The notes below the pieces were generated by a model that made no database searches, was not told the DNA's origin, and saw only the letters and a list, made by a program, of their open reading frames with translations. Below are positions 23,297 to 34,269 of a stretch of DNA of 64,000 bases, one piece after another. The stretch covers positions 1,736,001 through 1,800,000 of the forward strand of contig NC_085921.1 of NCBI RefSeq assembly GCF_035222485.1, read 5' to 3'. A program made the position numbers and the translations under genes. Each line of letters begins with the position of its first letter. Within the stretch, counting starts at the first letter, position 1. Origin of the DNA: Podospora pseudoanserina (Eukaryota > Ascomycota > Sordariomycetes > Sordariales > Podosporaceae).

Positions 23297-25170
23297 TCAA
23301 GCATCAGTCACACAGCCGTGGCTGGCATCCTTGACCAGCTGGGCGTACTTCCTAAGAGTACCCCTCTTGGCCTTGGACTCGGGGGCTCTCCACTGGCTCT
23401 TTCTTCTCTCGAGCTCCTCAGCAGGGATCTCGAGGTTGAGCACACGCTGCTCGGCGTCAATGACAATCTTGTCACCGTCCTGGACAAGGGCAATGGGGCC
23501 ACCCTCCATGGCCTCGGGCACGATGTGACCGATCAAGAAGCCGTGAGAACCACCGGAGAAGCGCCCATCAGTGATGAGGGCAACATCCTTGCCAAGGCCA
23601 GCGCCCATGATGGCAGAGCTCGGCTTAAGCATCTCAGGCATACCAGGACCACCCTTGGGACCCTCGTAGCGGATGACAACGACGGTCTTCTCGCCCTTCT
23701 TGATCTCACCGCGTTCGAGAGCCTCAATGAAGCCATCCTCGTAGTCGTAGACCTTGGCAGTACCCTCGAAACGGAGACCCTCCTTGCCAGTGATCTTGCC
23801 GACGCAGCCGCCGGGGGCGAGGGAGCCGCGGAGAATCTGGATGTGACCGGTAGGCTTGATGGGGTCGCTCATGGGGCGGATGATCTTCTGCTCGGGGGGG
23901 AAGTCGGGGTAGGCCTCGACGTTCTCCTTCATGGTCTTGCCAGTGACGGTGACGCCAGAGCCATCAATGATACCTTCCCTAAGAAGGAACTTGAGGAGGG
24001 AGGGGGTACCACCAATCTTACAGAGATCCTCCATGACGTACTTGCCGGAGGGCTTGAGGTCAGCGAGGAAGGGGATTCTGTCGGAAACGGCCTGGAAGTC
24101 GTCGATGGTGAGCTTGATGCCAACAGAGTCGGCGATGGCGATGAGATGGAGGACGGCGTTGGTGCTGCCACCAAGAACGGTAACGACGGTCATGGCGTTC
24201 TCAAAGGCTTGGCGGGTCATGATATCGCGGGGGCGGATGTCCTCTCTGAGGAGGGTCTTGACAGCCTCACCGACGCTCTCGCACTCGGCCTTCTTGCTGG
24301 GGTCCTCGGCGGGGTTGCTGGAAGAGCCGGGGAGAGTCATACCGAGAGTCTCGATGGCGCTGGCCATGGTGTTGGCAGTGTACATGCCACCGCAAGCACC
24401 ACCACCGGGGCAAGCGTTGCGGATGATGTCGAAGCGCTGCTTCTCGTCGATCTCGCCGGAAAGGTACTGGCCGTAGGCCTGGAAAGCGCTGACAATGTCG
24501 ATGGGCTCGCCACCAGCACTGCAGCCGGGCTTGATGGTACCACCATACACCATGATACTAGGGCGGTTGACTCTGCCCATAGCGATCAACACACCGGGCA
24601 TGTTCTTGTCGCAACCGGGCAGGGAAACGTTGGCGTCGTACCACTGGCCATTCATGACGGTCTCGATACTGTCGGCAATAATTTCTCTGCTCTGCAAGCT
24701 GTAACGCATACCAGTGGTACCCATGCTGATACCGTCGGAGACACCAATAGTGTTGAAGCGCATGGGCACGAGGCCAGCCTTCTTGATGCTGTCTCTGACG
24801 AGACCGGAGAGGTCGAGCAAGTGCATGTTGCAAGGGTTGCCATCGTACCAGACGGACGAAATACCGACCTGAGGCTTGTTCATGTCGGCCTCAGACAGAC
24901 CAGTAGCGTAAAGCATGGCCTGAGAAGCACCCTGGGACTTGGGCTGGGTGATGGTGGCCGAGACCCTGTTGAGCTTCTCATCGGCATAGCGGCGGGCAGT
25001 GGTAGAAAGAAGGCGGCTAGAGAAGGATAACAGTAAGCTTCTTGATCTCGGCGATAGAATATGCAGCTCTGAAGCTTGATGGAGGAGACATACGCCTGGT
25101 TCCTCATGGGCAGGGCCCGGCCAGTGGCCAGAGCTCTGGGAGCACCAGCTCTCAAAAGTGAGGGGAGCAT
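23297..25170 (-). CDS. ilv3: Dihydroxyacid dehydratase, mitochondrial
   Basis: Third enzyme of valine/isoleucine biosynthesis: dehydrates 2,3-dihydroxy-isovalerate and -methylvalerate in the mitochondrial matrix using an Fe-S cluster. Exons are 25170-25094 and 25016-23297 (intron 25017-25093), giving 598 aa. The presequence [20 protein letters not shown] continues across the intron to [15 protein letters not shown], a good matrix-targeting signal. Three conserved cysteines are visible: Cys88 in [11 protein letters not shown], Cys161 in PGCDKNMPG and Cys234 in [16 protein letters not shown]. Substrate and Mg blocks such as [10 protein letters not shown] and [11 protein letters not shown] are intact. 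Extending exon 2 upstream without the intron would give a start at 25222 but would lose this presequence. Confidence 0.96.
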
Positions 25171-25997
25171 GGCTGATATGACGATGACTGTGCCAGAGAA
25201 GAGAACAAGAAGAAAGAACCAATTGACAGCCCGTGGAGGGTATAGGGACTTAATAGACAGCGAGGACAAGTCAATTGACCCTTCTCGTTCTTCTGGCTGT
25301 GTCGGGTTGGGGAATAAAGATGGAAGTTTTGGGCGAAGTCGGAGCTAAAATTTCCAGATGGCTGCCCGAGTCGTGGTGCGCTGTGACAGTCACAGGGACG
25401 CTACTACAGGGGTCCCCGCAAGAGCTCCCCGCCCTTTTTTTTAGCTGCATGGGAATACCAATACAAGCTTTTTCATTGGTCCAGCAGCAGGAAAGATGCC
25501 AGCAGAGAAGACAGTGAGATGGGGTCATCTTTGTCCCAAGAATGAAGGTCACACTTCGAGACGGGAACCCATTATTGTTCTTGAGTATTTATGTAGTTGG
25601 TGGCTTTTCTGGTTTCCGCTAGGCTAACGTCTTCTGCTTACAAGAAAGCTCTATCAGTACATGCGGATAGCCCGTAGCTTATTTTGACCTCGGTCTCCAG
25701 ACTGCTACCGTATGGATTGGGGAGGTCAAGGTAATGGGGTTCCAATACATGCCATTGTCTAGCAGTTCAACACCCGGATTCCAGAATCCCCACATCAAGC
25801 CAAGAGTGCCGGGACAGCCGGGGGGTTATCCGCCATCGGACGGGATGCTGGTGTAGGCCCCGTTGCAAGGTGCTGGCGGCCGTGTATTCCATGATGGATG
25901 GTCATAACACCCCTTTTGCAGCAGTCATAACACTCTCTCCTGCAGGCATCCCCCCCTGCGGCATGCGGCCATACGCCCTTCGTACAGCTAGAACGCC
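25171..25997. promoter_or_regulatory. ilv3 promoter region and clpP 3' flank
   Basis: 827 bp. A hyphenated palindrome CTGTGAC-A-GTCACAG lies at 25381-25395, 211 bp upstream of the ilv3 start, and could bind a dimeric factor. I found no TGACTCA (Cpc1/Gcn4) site. No gene was seen. Confidence 0.45.
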
Positions 25998-26883
25998 TTA
26001 ATGCTTCCCTTCCTTCGCATCTGCGGACAGCATCGTTCCGTCGTTCTTGACTCTCCGGTGTAGGATCTCGTCAATGATACCAAAGTCCTTGGCTTCCTCT
26101 GCCGTCAAGTACTTGTCTCTCTCCATCATGTCATTGATTGCCTGCATGTCGTACTTTTCGAAGCCAAAGGACTTGTTGATGTGGCTCTGTACAATCTTGT
26201 TGATCTGGTCTCGCAGCCTTTGTATTTGGTTCGCATAGATGAGGATGTCAGACGCCTGTCCTCGTGTCCCTCCCAGCGGTTGGTGGACCATAATGGAGCT
26301 GTGTGGGAGCGCATATCTTTTCCCTGGCTCGCCTCCAATCAGAAGAATAGCCGCCATAGATGCGGCGCCACCAACGCACACAGTCGATACCGGGGACTTG
26401 ATGTAGGTCATGGTGTCGTAAATAGCCAACCCAGAGCTCACTTCGCCGCCAGGTGAGTTGATGTACATCGTAATTGGCTTGTCGGGGTTGTCCGATTCGA
26501 GCCAGAGAAGCTGCGCAACTATCGAGGCTGAAACTGTGTCATCAATGGCTCCGTTGAGGCAGACAATCCGTTCCTGCAGCAGTTTGGAGAAGATATCGGC
26601 TTCGAGAAGGGTCAGCATCGCCGAGTCCTAGAATGCTCATGAAACCCAAGGCTTACATGTTCGCCAGCCTCCAGCCTGAATAGTTAATAAGTTTTCCAAA
26701 AGACAAATGGATATCAGACAGAAGCGCTCGCCTACGTACTGTTACTTCTGTGATGTATGGCATAGGGATGCCGCCACTCGTGGGAGGGATGCCGCCTGGG
26801 AATGTGCTGAACTTGGAGGTGCGGCGACAATGCGAGGCGCCTAACCGCCTGAGCAGGTGAAAAGCTGTTCTTTGAGTATTCAT
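25998..26883 (-). CDS. clpP: Mitochondrial ATP-dependent Clp protease, proteolytic subunit
   Basis: Matrix serine peptidase that forms the tetradecameric chamber used by ClpX. Exons are 26883-26740, 26675-26657 (only 19 nt) and 26599-25998, giving 254 aa; introns are 26676-26739 and 26600-26656. Residues 1-30 (MNTQRTAFHLLRRLGASHCR...) form a mitochondrial presequence. The small exon encodes AGGWRT and bridges PMPYITEVT to SDIFSKLLQERIVCLNG. The catalytic triad is Ser135 (GGAASMAA), His160 (SIMVHQP) and Asp216 (MERDKYLT). The GGEVSSGLAIYDTM block is normal. Because budding yeast lacks ClpP, its presence supports a filamentous ascomycete. It is divergent from the mitochondrial gene at 27167 with only 283 bp between start codons. 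Confidence 0.95.
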
Positions 26884-27166
26884 GATAGCGTATCGATATG
26901 TCATAAGCTGGATTGGGAGGTCGCGAGAAAGTAAACAATCCAAATCTATTTGACGGTTGCGATGATGGTGGAGAGAGAGGGACAGCTCCAAGAAGCTCCC
27001 CCAGCTCCGCTGACGTTGACGGCTTGGCAACCGACCTGCCAAGACAGTCGCACGGCACAGGGTGCGCACGGACACATCCCGAGTGGGCAGGAGAATTTGG
27101 ATATCACTGCTCTCACTTACACACTTACAAGAAACCCTCATCGGGCCTCCAAAGAACAATCACAAG
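26884..27166. promoter_or_regulatory. Compact divergent promoter, clpP / mitochondrial protein
   Basis: The 283 bp between two divergent start codons must serve both genes, whose products both carry mitochondrial presequences. No heat-shock element or TATA box could be assigned. Confidence 0.55.
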
Positions 27167-28496
27167 ATGTTGCAAAGATTCGGCAGAGGTCTCTCCAGGC
27201 TAGTAGCACTGGAATTCTATACCTCATCATGTGGATCTTTACGAACCTACCGACAACTCCACAACACTACTCGAAGAGAGGCAGAAGATTCAAGAGACAA
27301 CGATGAGAAGTCAGCATATGAGCGCTCAGTTGAATCCTTGAACATCGATCCAGAAAATAAAACAGTCACAACCGTCGTCGGAAACTTACCCCTCTCCCCA
27401 ATTATGGATCCAGAGTTTCACAAAGCCCGAAATAATTTCACCAAACCAAAGCCAAAGCATGCTGCCCGCCCAAAAGACAAGTTCCGCAGGCAACTGGAGA
27501 GAAATCCCTATGGTGTGTTGATTCCCAGGCCTCACTTTGCTTCTCGCAGGGCTCTAACAAATTTACACAGCCCGAATGCTCGCTGAGCGCGTCAGAACCT
27601 GTGATATCACCGGAACACCCCTTCCAAAACCCCTCTTGCAACGCTTCAAGCTCGGCCAGGATCCAACCACAGAAACAACATGGTGGATGCCACAAGATCT
27701 TGAGAGTAAAGTTCCGAAAGAAGGAGGGGAGGTCCCGGCCACTACCGAACTTCCGGGCCCTTCTGCGTATACTCTCAACAGCCGTTTGTTTCTACAAGAA
27801 CTCGTCACGCCCAAAGGCATGTATTCCTCGAGTTCCAGCAGACTACTACGTGCAACTGAGAGCGGGACGGGGCGATACACATCCGCCTTGAATAATGCTC
27901 AGTGGCGTAAAGACATGGATACCTATCTGCTGGAAACAATGCGCAAACGTGTTTTTGAAGGTCTCATACATGCCGCTCATCTGGCTGAGAAGGGTGGATC
28001 AGATGGCAGACCACGCAAATATGTTACCAAGCTCAACAGCTGGAACGAAGTGAGCGAGTTGAAGCAGCGGCAATGTGTCTTGTTTTTCGGGCCTCCAGAA
28101 GGCCTTCCCCCTGGCCCTGCGATGGCCTCCGTTCCGTCAGCAATTTCGACCATGGCTATCAAAGGCTCAAAGTTCGGCGAGAAGATCGCAGTGCATGACA
28201 TGCGGGTGGTGCTGGGCAGAGAACACTTGGCCAAGTTAAGGCAAGAATCTACATTACTTCAGGGCGGATCATTGTATATGTTGAGGGGACAGGCGAGCAT
28301 GAGACTGAACATGTTGATATGGAAGCTGCAAGAGTACATTGCTGGCTCGGAAGATTCAGTGGGCGAGGTGGACGATGGGGAGACAGTACCACAACGATCC
28401 GAAGATTCCGCGGCCGAACTTGTTCAACCCCAAGAAGAGGACTGGGAGTCGTTACTGGATGACGATCTGGACAGGGCTGAAGATCTCAGAGACTGA
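27167..28496 (+). CDS. Unrecognised fungal mitochondrial protein
   Basis: Exons are 27167-27512 and 27571-28496 (intron 27513-27570), giving 423 aa. The N-terminus MLQRFGRGLSRLVALEFY...RTYRQLHNTTRR is Arg-rich and free of acids, a likely mitochondrial presequence. The mature protein has a conserved-looking block spanning the splice (NPYARMLAERVRTCDITGTP), then PLLQRFKLGQDPTTETTWWM. A helical middle follows (WRKDMDTYLLETMRKRVFEG), and a basic segment (KLNSWNEVSELKQRQCVLFF). The C-terminus is acidic (EEDWESLLDDDLDRAEDLRD). There are no catalytic motifs that I know. The very short divergent promoter shared with clpP makes a role in mitochondrial protein or RNA metabolism plausible, but this is inference from position. 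Confidence 0.8.
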
Positions 28497-29050
28497 GCCG
28501 AGGCATGGTAACAGGCGGAGCCTCATCTTTATCACAATAAAGGAGAGCAATTGGCCACACCTCACCGCTAGAGTCAGATATCTTGCTATAATCTCACAGG
28601 GATGGAACGGTGGGATTGAAGGGGCTGGTGATTACGCAGAAACGTGTGGGTTGTGACGAATGCCAAACTCGGGCTCAAGACGAAATCCCGCCATGGAGGA
28701 CCATTTTCAGAGCAGACCGAAGCAATGACGGCACGGACGGCACTCCACGGGCAATCGTGATCTTCCGCCTCGGTGAAATGGCAGGGTTGGCAAACTGGTT
28801 AATCCAATCAGAAGGCAATGAATCTTACAGCCTCGCGCATTGTTGCACGGGCAAGGTCTTGACCGCATTACCTGGGCAAAATAACTGCTGCAGGCCACTC
28901 CTGATATGGATGGGACTTTGCAAATCGTCAACGCTGTTGCCATGGGGCGTGGGGGTCAAAGGTGACAGTCGACTTTGGACCGCGAAGGGTCCTCCTGATG
29001 GCGCATAGTGCACTTCTTGATGCATTTTTCTTGTTCAACAACCTATCACT
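28497..29050. other. Intergenic
   Basis: 554 bp between two rightward genes. A short ORF at 28610-29008 shows no domain and is read as chance. Nothing else was seen. Confidence 0.5.
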
Positions 29051-29966
29051 ATGAACTCTCGACTCGGTAACATGCTCAAAATGCCTCCAATATGGAATTG
29101 GGAACAGCTTACAGACACAATATGGATTGCTTGGTCATGGTTTTGGAGTGGTGCTGCCGCGCTTTGTTCGGACGTTCTCTATTCCAAAGGACCTCGGAAA
29201 CACACCTCCTGGCTATGCCGGCTCGATATTTGGGTGAAGATCACGATGAGTGTCATTGGACTAGCTCTGACCTGTACGGGTATCTGGGCAGCCGTCTCCT
29301 CGGTGATAGAGGCCAAAACAGCAAACGAGTTGGCGCAGTGGACTTCGACCAAAGACTTTGTCGAGTTTTGCGAGTCTGTAAGTGAGGCCTTTTGTTTTGT
29401 AACAGCAGACCCGGATGGAAAAGTGACTGATAATCCAAAAGCATAACTTCGATGCTTCGAGCTGTATGAGTGCTCGAAACAAAACACTTCCTCCTCCACC
29501 CGGCTTCTCGCTGCTTAGATGGCGGTCTTTGTCAGTTAGTCTATGGGGCTCCAACTCGACGCCAGAAGAAAGTCAACACTACAGCCTTGACATTACCTCG
29601 ATTCTTTGTTTCGTCATCGGTGCAATTTTTCTGGTCATCGTCATCGGAACCGCTCTCAGAAGAATCAGCTTTGGGCCAAGCCACCACTCTTCTAATCTTC
29701 CTCTTGCTCACTCATCCGATGAGCTCACTGAAAACAACGATCGGATTGTGCAAGAAGTCAGACCCCGTCACCGGAAATCAACTGGCAGACGTAGACGTGA
29801 AGCACGACAAGACCGAATCTCCCGATACCGAACAATCGAAAGCAATCACACGGTAGATGACGACACAAGCAGTGATGAACTATACACGCATGGAGAGGAC
29901 ACGAGGCGGTCGAGGTTACGGTTGCGAAGGAGGGCGAAGAGGGTAATAACTGATGAGAATGTTTAG
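29051..29966 (+). CDS. Unrecognised two-pass membrane protein
   Basis: Exons are 29051-29377 and 29442-29966 (intron 29378-29441), giving 283 aa. A Trp-rich N-terminal segment (IWIAWSWFWSGAAALCSDVLY) may be amphipathic. The first clear membrane helix is ITMSVIGLALTCTGIWAAV, and the second ITSILCFVIGAIFLVIVIGTAL. Between them lies a short extramembrane loop with two cysteines (DFVEFCESHNFDASSCMSARN) ending in LPPPPGF, a pattern I associate with a family of fungal proteins of unknown function. The tail is highly basic and Arg/Ser-rich (RPRHRKSTGRRRREARQDR), suggesting a cytosolic or nucleus-facing side. Splicing is supported by continuity of the Cys-containing loop and by phase. Function unknown. 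Confidence 0.72.
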
Positions 29967-30692
29967 TTGATTCAGAATAGCAGACAATGGAAATGTTCAA
30001 ACTCCAGATGGGTTATTTCCACAAAGCAGTCTGAATGGTGGATATGTAGTTGTTAGGGGTTGCCATGGAAATGGTTGCGTTGAAGAAAATAATCAGAGAA
30101 AAAGCTCAACACCAGAACTGCATCATCATGGTCGTGGTGGCAGCTTCAAAGACGGAGCACGCACAATGTTCAAGGCAGCGGGTGTGCAGCAGCAGCAATG
30201 CTGGCAGTCACCAGCCCAGTGGTAGAAGCGTCAAGTCAGAGGATGCAAGAATAATGCTCCGGGGAAGAGGACCACGGTACATATATCATTTCCCGCATCC
30301 AACCTTGCAAGCAGCGTCAGCCACCGGGCCAGAATGGGGGGTGGTCAGATTGGATAAACCGATGGAGCGGGTCGAAGTCGTGTTTGCAGTTGCCTAGAAA
30401 ACCCAGGGTTCAATTTTACCTGTAAGCTTTGTTATTAGGTGGTTTTCGATCGCTGGTATCGTGGGGAGTTTGACGTCTAGCACTCGGGGGGTGCGATGCC
30501 TCTTACAACCTGCATATTCGAAGTGCCGGCGAGCTTTTTTGTCATTGTCGAAGCTGTTGATCCTTTTTATTATTATTTAACTGCGGTGTTGAGGGAGATG
30601 TCCCATCAACAAGCTCCTGGAAGAGTGAAGCTGTCAACAAAAAAGCAGAGTGGTTGTGATCTGGGAGCGAGCCGAACCAGGAGCTCAGGGAC

Positions 30693-30704
30693 AGGGTTAG
30701 GGTT
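30693..30704 (+). promoter_or_regulatory. Telomere-like motif (AGGGTTAGGGTT)
   Basis: A 12-nt perfect permutation of two TTAGGG repeats lies 226 bp upstream of the pri2 start codon. The same 12-mer, preceded by the same C, recurs at 34258-34269. A random 12-mer of any telomeric phase is expected about 0.05 times in a window of this size. Confidence 0.5.
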
Positions 30705-30768
30705 CTTTGCGCTGACTTACACAACCGATTGATTGGCGCCAGATCTTTTAATTGGGTGGATCCCCTTA

Positions 30769-30784
30769 ACGCGTCGAGACGCGT
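30769..30784 (+). promoter_or_regulatory. Tandem MCB boxes in the pri2 promoter
   Basis: Two perfect ACGCGT elements at 30769-30774 and 30779-30784, start-to-start spacing 10 bp (one helical turn), 146 bp upstream of the pri2 ATG. MCB elements bind MBF (Mbp1/Swi6-type) and drive G1/S transcription of replication genes in yeasts. The gene behind them is a replication gene, which makes the assignment convincing. Confidence 0.75.
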
Positions 30785-30929
30785 CTCCCGCCATAATTGT
30801 CCACCACTCAACTCAGCACCCTTGCGCCAGCCGACCTGTCCAGTCAACAACTCCACGAAACACACCTGCAACATACGCTCGTGATTCTTGAGCAATCAGT
30901 CTTGAAGTTGCGCTGTACGATCAACCACA

Positions 30930-32692
30930 ATGAACCGTATCGACGCCAAGAGGCGCAATGTCGTCGACCATCGCAAGAAGCAGTTCGCCGAGGCAACTTA
31001 CCAGCCGCAACAATACCCCCACCGCCTCAACTTCTACACCACCCCTCCAACAGCAGATATTACTCTCGAGCAGTTTGAACAATGGGCTATCGACAGACTA
31101 AGGATTCTTGCCGAGCTCGAGGCTTGCTCGTTCAGGAACAAGACACCGGCGGAAACAGCGGCGCACATGGAACCACTACTCAAGAAATACCTCCCTCTTG
31201 ATAACAATAGCTCGAACCACTCCCAGCTGCTCGCCCAGAGGCAAAAAGATCACTACAGCCATTTTATTCTTCGTCTTGCGTTCTCTTCAACGGAGGACTT
31301 GCGCCGTCGGTTTACTCGTGTCGAATCGATGCTTTTCAGATTGCGCTTCCAGGGCGATGACATGAAGGAGCGCAACGCTTTTGTGCGCACGCTGAATCTT
31401 GATTGGGAACCAGTCTCGGAGGAGGAGAAAACGGAACTTGCTGCCGAGCTGGCAGCTACAGTTGGGTTCTCCGGCAAGAGAGGGCAACCGACGGTGCAGG
31501 ATGAGGAGTGGTCAAAGGTAGACTGGGAAAGAGTCCCTGATTTGATCGAACACAGAAAGGTGTTTGTCAAAAGGGGGAAAGCCTATGTCCCATCGAGGGA
31601 GCAGCAGAGTATGGTCATGACGGAGTTTAACGCCCGTCTGGAGAAGTCGTTGGAGGTAAACACCCCTTTTCCCAACCCCCCCTCATATACCTAAATTAAC
31701 TCTCCCCAGCTCACAGCCCGCGCCCTCCCCCGCCTCGACGAAGATGATCGCCTCACCCCTATCCTGAACCACCTCTCCAAAAACTTCATCGCCCCGGACT
31801 CAGTCTACACCAACTCCTCCTCGGCCATCGAAGGTGCTGAGATCTCCGCCCGCAACATCGACAACCTCTCCCAACACTTCCCCATGTGCATGGCCCACCT
31901 CCACCGCACCCTCCGCCGCGACTCCAAGCTCCGTCACTTTGGCCGCCTGCAATACACCCTCTTCCTCAAGGGCATCGGTCTAAACCTCGAGGAGTGTCTT
32001 GTCTTCTGGCGGTCCTCCTTCAACAAGATGACCGACGACGAGTTCAACAAGGGATACCGGTACAACGTCCGTCACGTCTACGGTGATGTAGGCGGTGACT
32101 CCAACAGGAGAAGCGGGGGCTACAGTCCGTACAGTTGTCAGAAGATCCTAACGGAGCATGCTCCCGGTAACGGGGAGGCGCATGGGTGTCCGTACAGGCA
32201 TTTTGACGAGCAGAATTTGATGACGCTGCTGGAGGGGGTGGGGATTAGTGATAAGGGGGTGCTGCAGGGGGTGAGGGAGGATAAGCAGAAGCAGAAGTTT
32301 CATATGGCTTGTAATAGGTATGTTCTGGATCTGTTTATGTTGTGTGTTGGTTTGCATCGTTGGACCTTGGGGGGGGAAGGTCTAGAAGGTCCAGATGTCT
32401 TGGCTAGATGGGGATGGGGACTGGTTCATGTTGTGAAACAAGGACCCTGCATATTTGCTTGTTGTATATCGTACGAGGGGTGGTCTAGATTGCTGACATT
32501 CTTTTGACTACTAGGGTATTTGAATACGTTCACAAGAACGAGCTCAGGAGGGCAAAGGACGAGGGTATCATGACGGCTGCGCAGTTGGAGACGATTGTGC
32601 ATCCTAATGAGTACTTCAAGAGGAGTTACTTGTTGAAGAATCTGGGCAAAATGAAAAAGGAAGGGGACGGCGATGTGAAGATGGAGGGTTGA
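30930..32692 (+). CDS. pri2: DNA primase large subunit
   Basis: Regulatory subunit of primase in the DNA polymerase alpha complex; it helps start RNA primers. Exons are 30930-31655, 31710-32317 and 32515-32692, giving 503 aa; introns are 31656-31709 and 32318-32514 (197 bp). The N-terminal alpha/beta domain shows YPHRLNFYTTPPTADITLEQ and HFILRLAFSSTEDLRRRF. The C-terminal domain carries the four [4Fe-4S] ligands, Cys302, Cys385, Cys402 and Cys443. Their spacing (83, 17, 41) nearly matches the human protein (80, 17, 40). RHFGRLQYTLFLKGIGL and NKGYRYNVRHVYG are the RNA/DNA-binding blocks. The tail is basic with KNLGKMKKEGDGDVKMEG. Two MCB boxes lie upstream. Confidence 0.95.
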
Positions 32693-33247
32693 GAGGTTGT
32701 ACAAATCACGAGTAAGGATAGGATAGGATAGGGATGGGTGTTGTAAGAAGGAAACACCTGGTAATTTTCGACATGATGTATGACTTACCTAGAAGTCGGC
32801 GGTGAGGTTCGAGGTTATACAACAGTCAGTTCCTCTCTGTCAGACGGGATACGAACAAATCAGGCTGTGGTTGGGTCTCAGTCCCTTATTTTCTGACTGT
32901 CTCGGTCCCCTATTCTTTCTGCCTTTGTCTTGAACACAAGACTTGGAACTCATCCAATTGAGAAGGTGACACACCACCGACCATCCAGATCTGATATCTT
33001 TTCGCTTTCTTCTTGTGAAGATGGAACGTTATCCCAAGGCGTCCGTTCATTCTCATCAAGTGACTATCCCAAATGTCACCTCGTCGGGAAATTGACTAAC
33101 CTACATTCACACACAAAGATAACACACCCACCCCGTCATTGAGAGATCTAGATCTTTCAGCGGTGTATTCGGCCGCGGATATAGTAGTCTAGGTTTGGTG
33201 CTGTCTTGTGTAATGTGGTGTAACATATAAGGCATCAAAGCCTTTGT

Positions 33248-33258
33248 AAACCCTAACC
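33248..33258 (-). other. Telomere-like motif (minus strand GGTTAGGGTTT)
   Basis: The plus strand reads AAACCCTAACC, ten bases of which match the CCCTAA repeat. It lies in the gene-poor interval after pri2. Confidence 0.4.
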
Positions 33259-34257
33259 TGCCACCCCCTACCCCCTGTTGTGGTTGGTGCCTGAGAATGA
33301 TCGGCGAAACGTTCTAGGCCCCTCTCACAACAAGTCTAGAAGCCTAACTCCGTTCCCAGACAGCGTAGGGTGTACTACCCGACTGTATCCGTTACCAAGA
33401 TATTTGTGTCCCGTCAAAGGAAATGTCACCACCCTGTCGGCGTGTCTGCCCCGAGCCTGTAGTGTGTCTTTCCGTGAGGCGGTATGCTTGTGTCATAAAT
33501 GCAGGTGCCCGAGAGTACAAAACACCGCCTACACCCCTTCGGCGGTAGGAGAAGGCATGCATCATTGACTGTTGGGGCAGTGATAACCTGAAGGATGCAG
33601 GTAGTAGCAGCATGACTGAGCCTGGTACAGTACAGCCGTCCATAGGGCAGTGAAAGCCATGAACAAGCCCCGAAGACCGAGAAGAGGGGTGTGGGTGTGG
33701 GTGTGTGTGTTTGTCATTCTCATACACTACCTACCCTGTCACCGACCCGCACCTCACACAAAGGAACCATTCCCGTTTCATGCAGTTAGTTATTCACAAC
33801 CCCGGGGAAGGGACTTCAATAAATGCATCACCAAAGAAAAAAAGACACCGTAGATCCCTTCCGTTCCTGGAACGGGAAGGATGGAAAGCCTCAAAAACTG
33901 CTGCCCGTCCAGCCAGCCCGTTTTAAAACCAGAGAGAGGTGCATCCCGAGGGGCCGAAGAGGTAAGGTGCTTGGGTCTTGTCTGTTCTCCATGCAATGCA
34001 GGTCCAAAAGGTAAAAAAAGCCTGTTTTTCTTTTTGGCGAGCAAAATAATATTCTGGTCTATTTGTTCTTTGCTTCTTGATGAACTGATTGTCAGATGAC
34101 ATTCTAAACTGCCCGTGATTCCCCGTGATGCTTTATCTCTCTCGCCTTTTATTCATATTTTCACAAACGTAGCGCCGAGTTGTGTCGAGTCCAGAACTTC
34201 AAATAATATTTTGGGAGAGCAAGAAGGTTCCAGAACCTCTTGGCTACGGATCATCCC

Positions 34258-34269
34258 AGGGTTAGGGTT
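34258..34269 (+). other. Telomere-like motif (AGGGTTAGGGTT)
   Basis: Second copy of the 12-mer found upstream of pri2, again preceded by C. It lies in non-coding DNA more than 1.5 kb from any recognised gene. Confidence 0.5.

Larger units (their letters stand above)
29967..30929. other. Intergenic: pri2 promoter
   Basis: 963 bp between two rightward genes. Its last 240 bp hold a telomere-like 12-mer and a tandem MCB pair, listed separately. Short ORFs (30050-30397 and 30496-30732) look like chance. Confidence 0.6.

Noticed and set aside
23048-25030. A 660-codon ORF on the plus strand opposite ilv3
   Set aside because: It is the antisense shadow of a highly codon-biased ilv3 exon. The opposite strand encodes a complete dihydroxyacid dehydratase, and the plus-strand protein is repetitive Leu/Gly/Asp/His with no domain.
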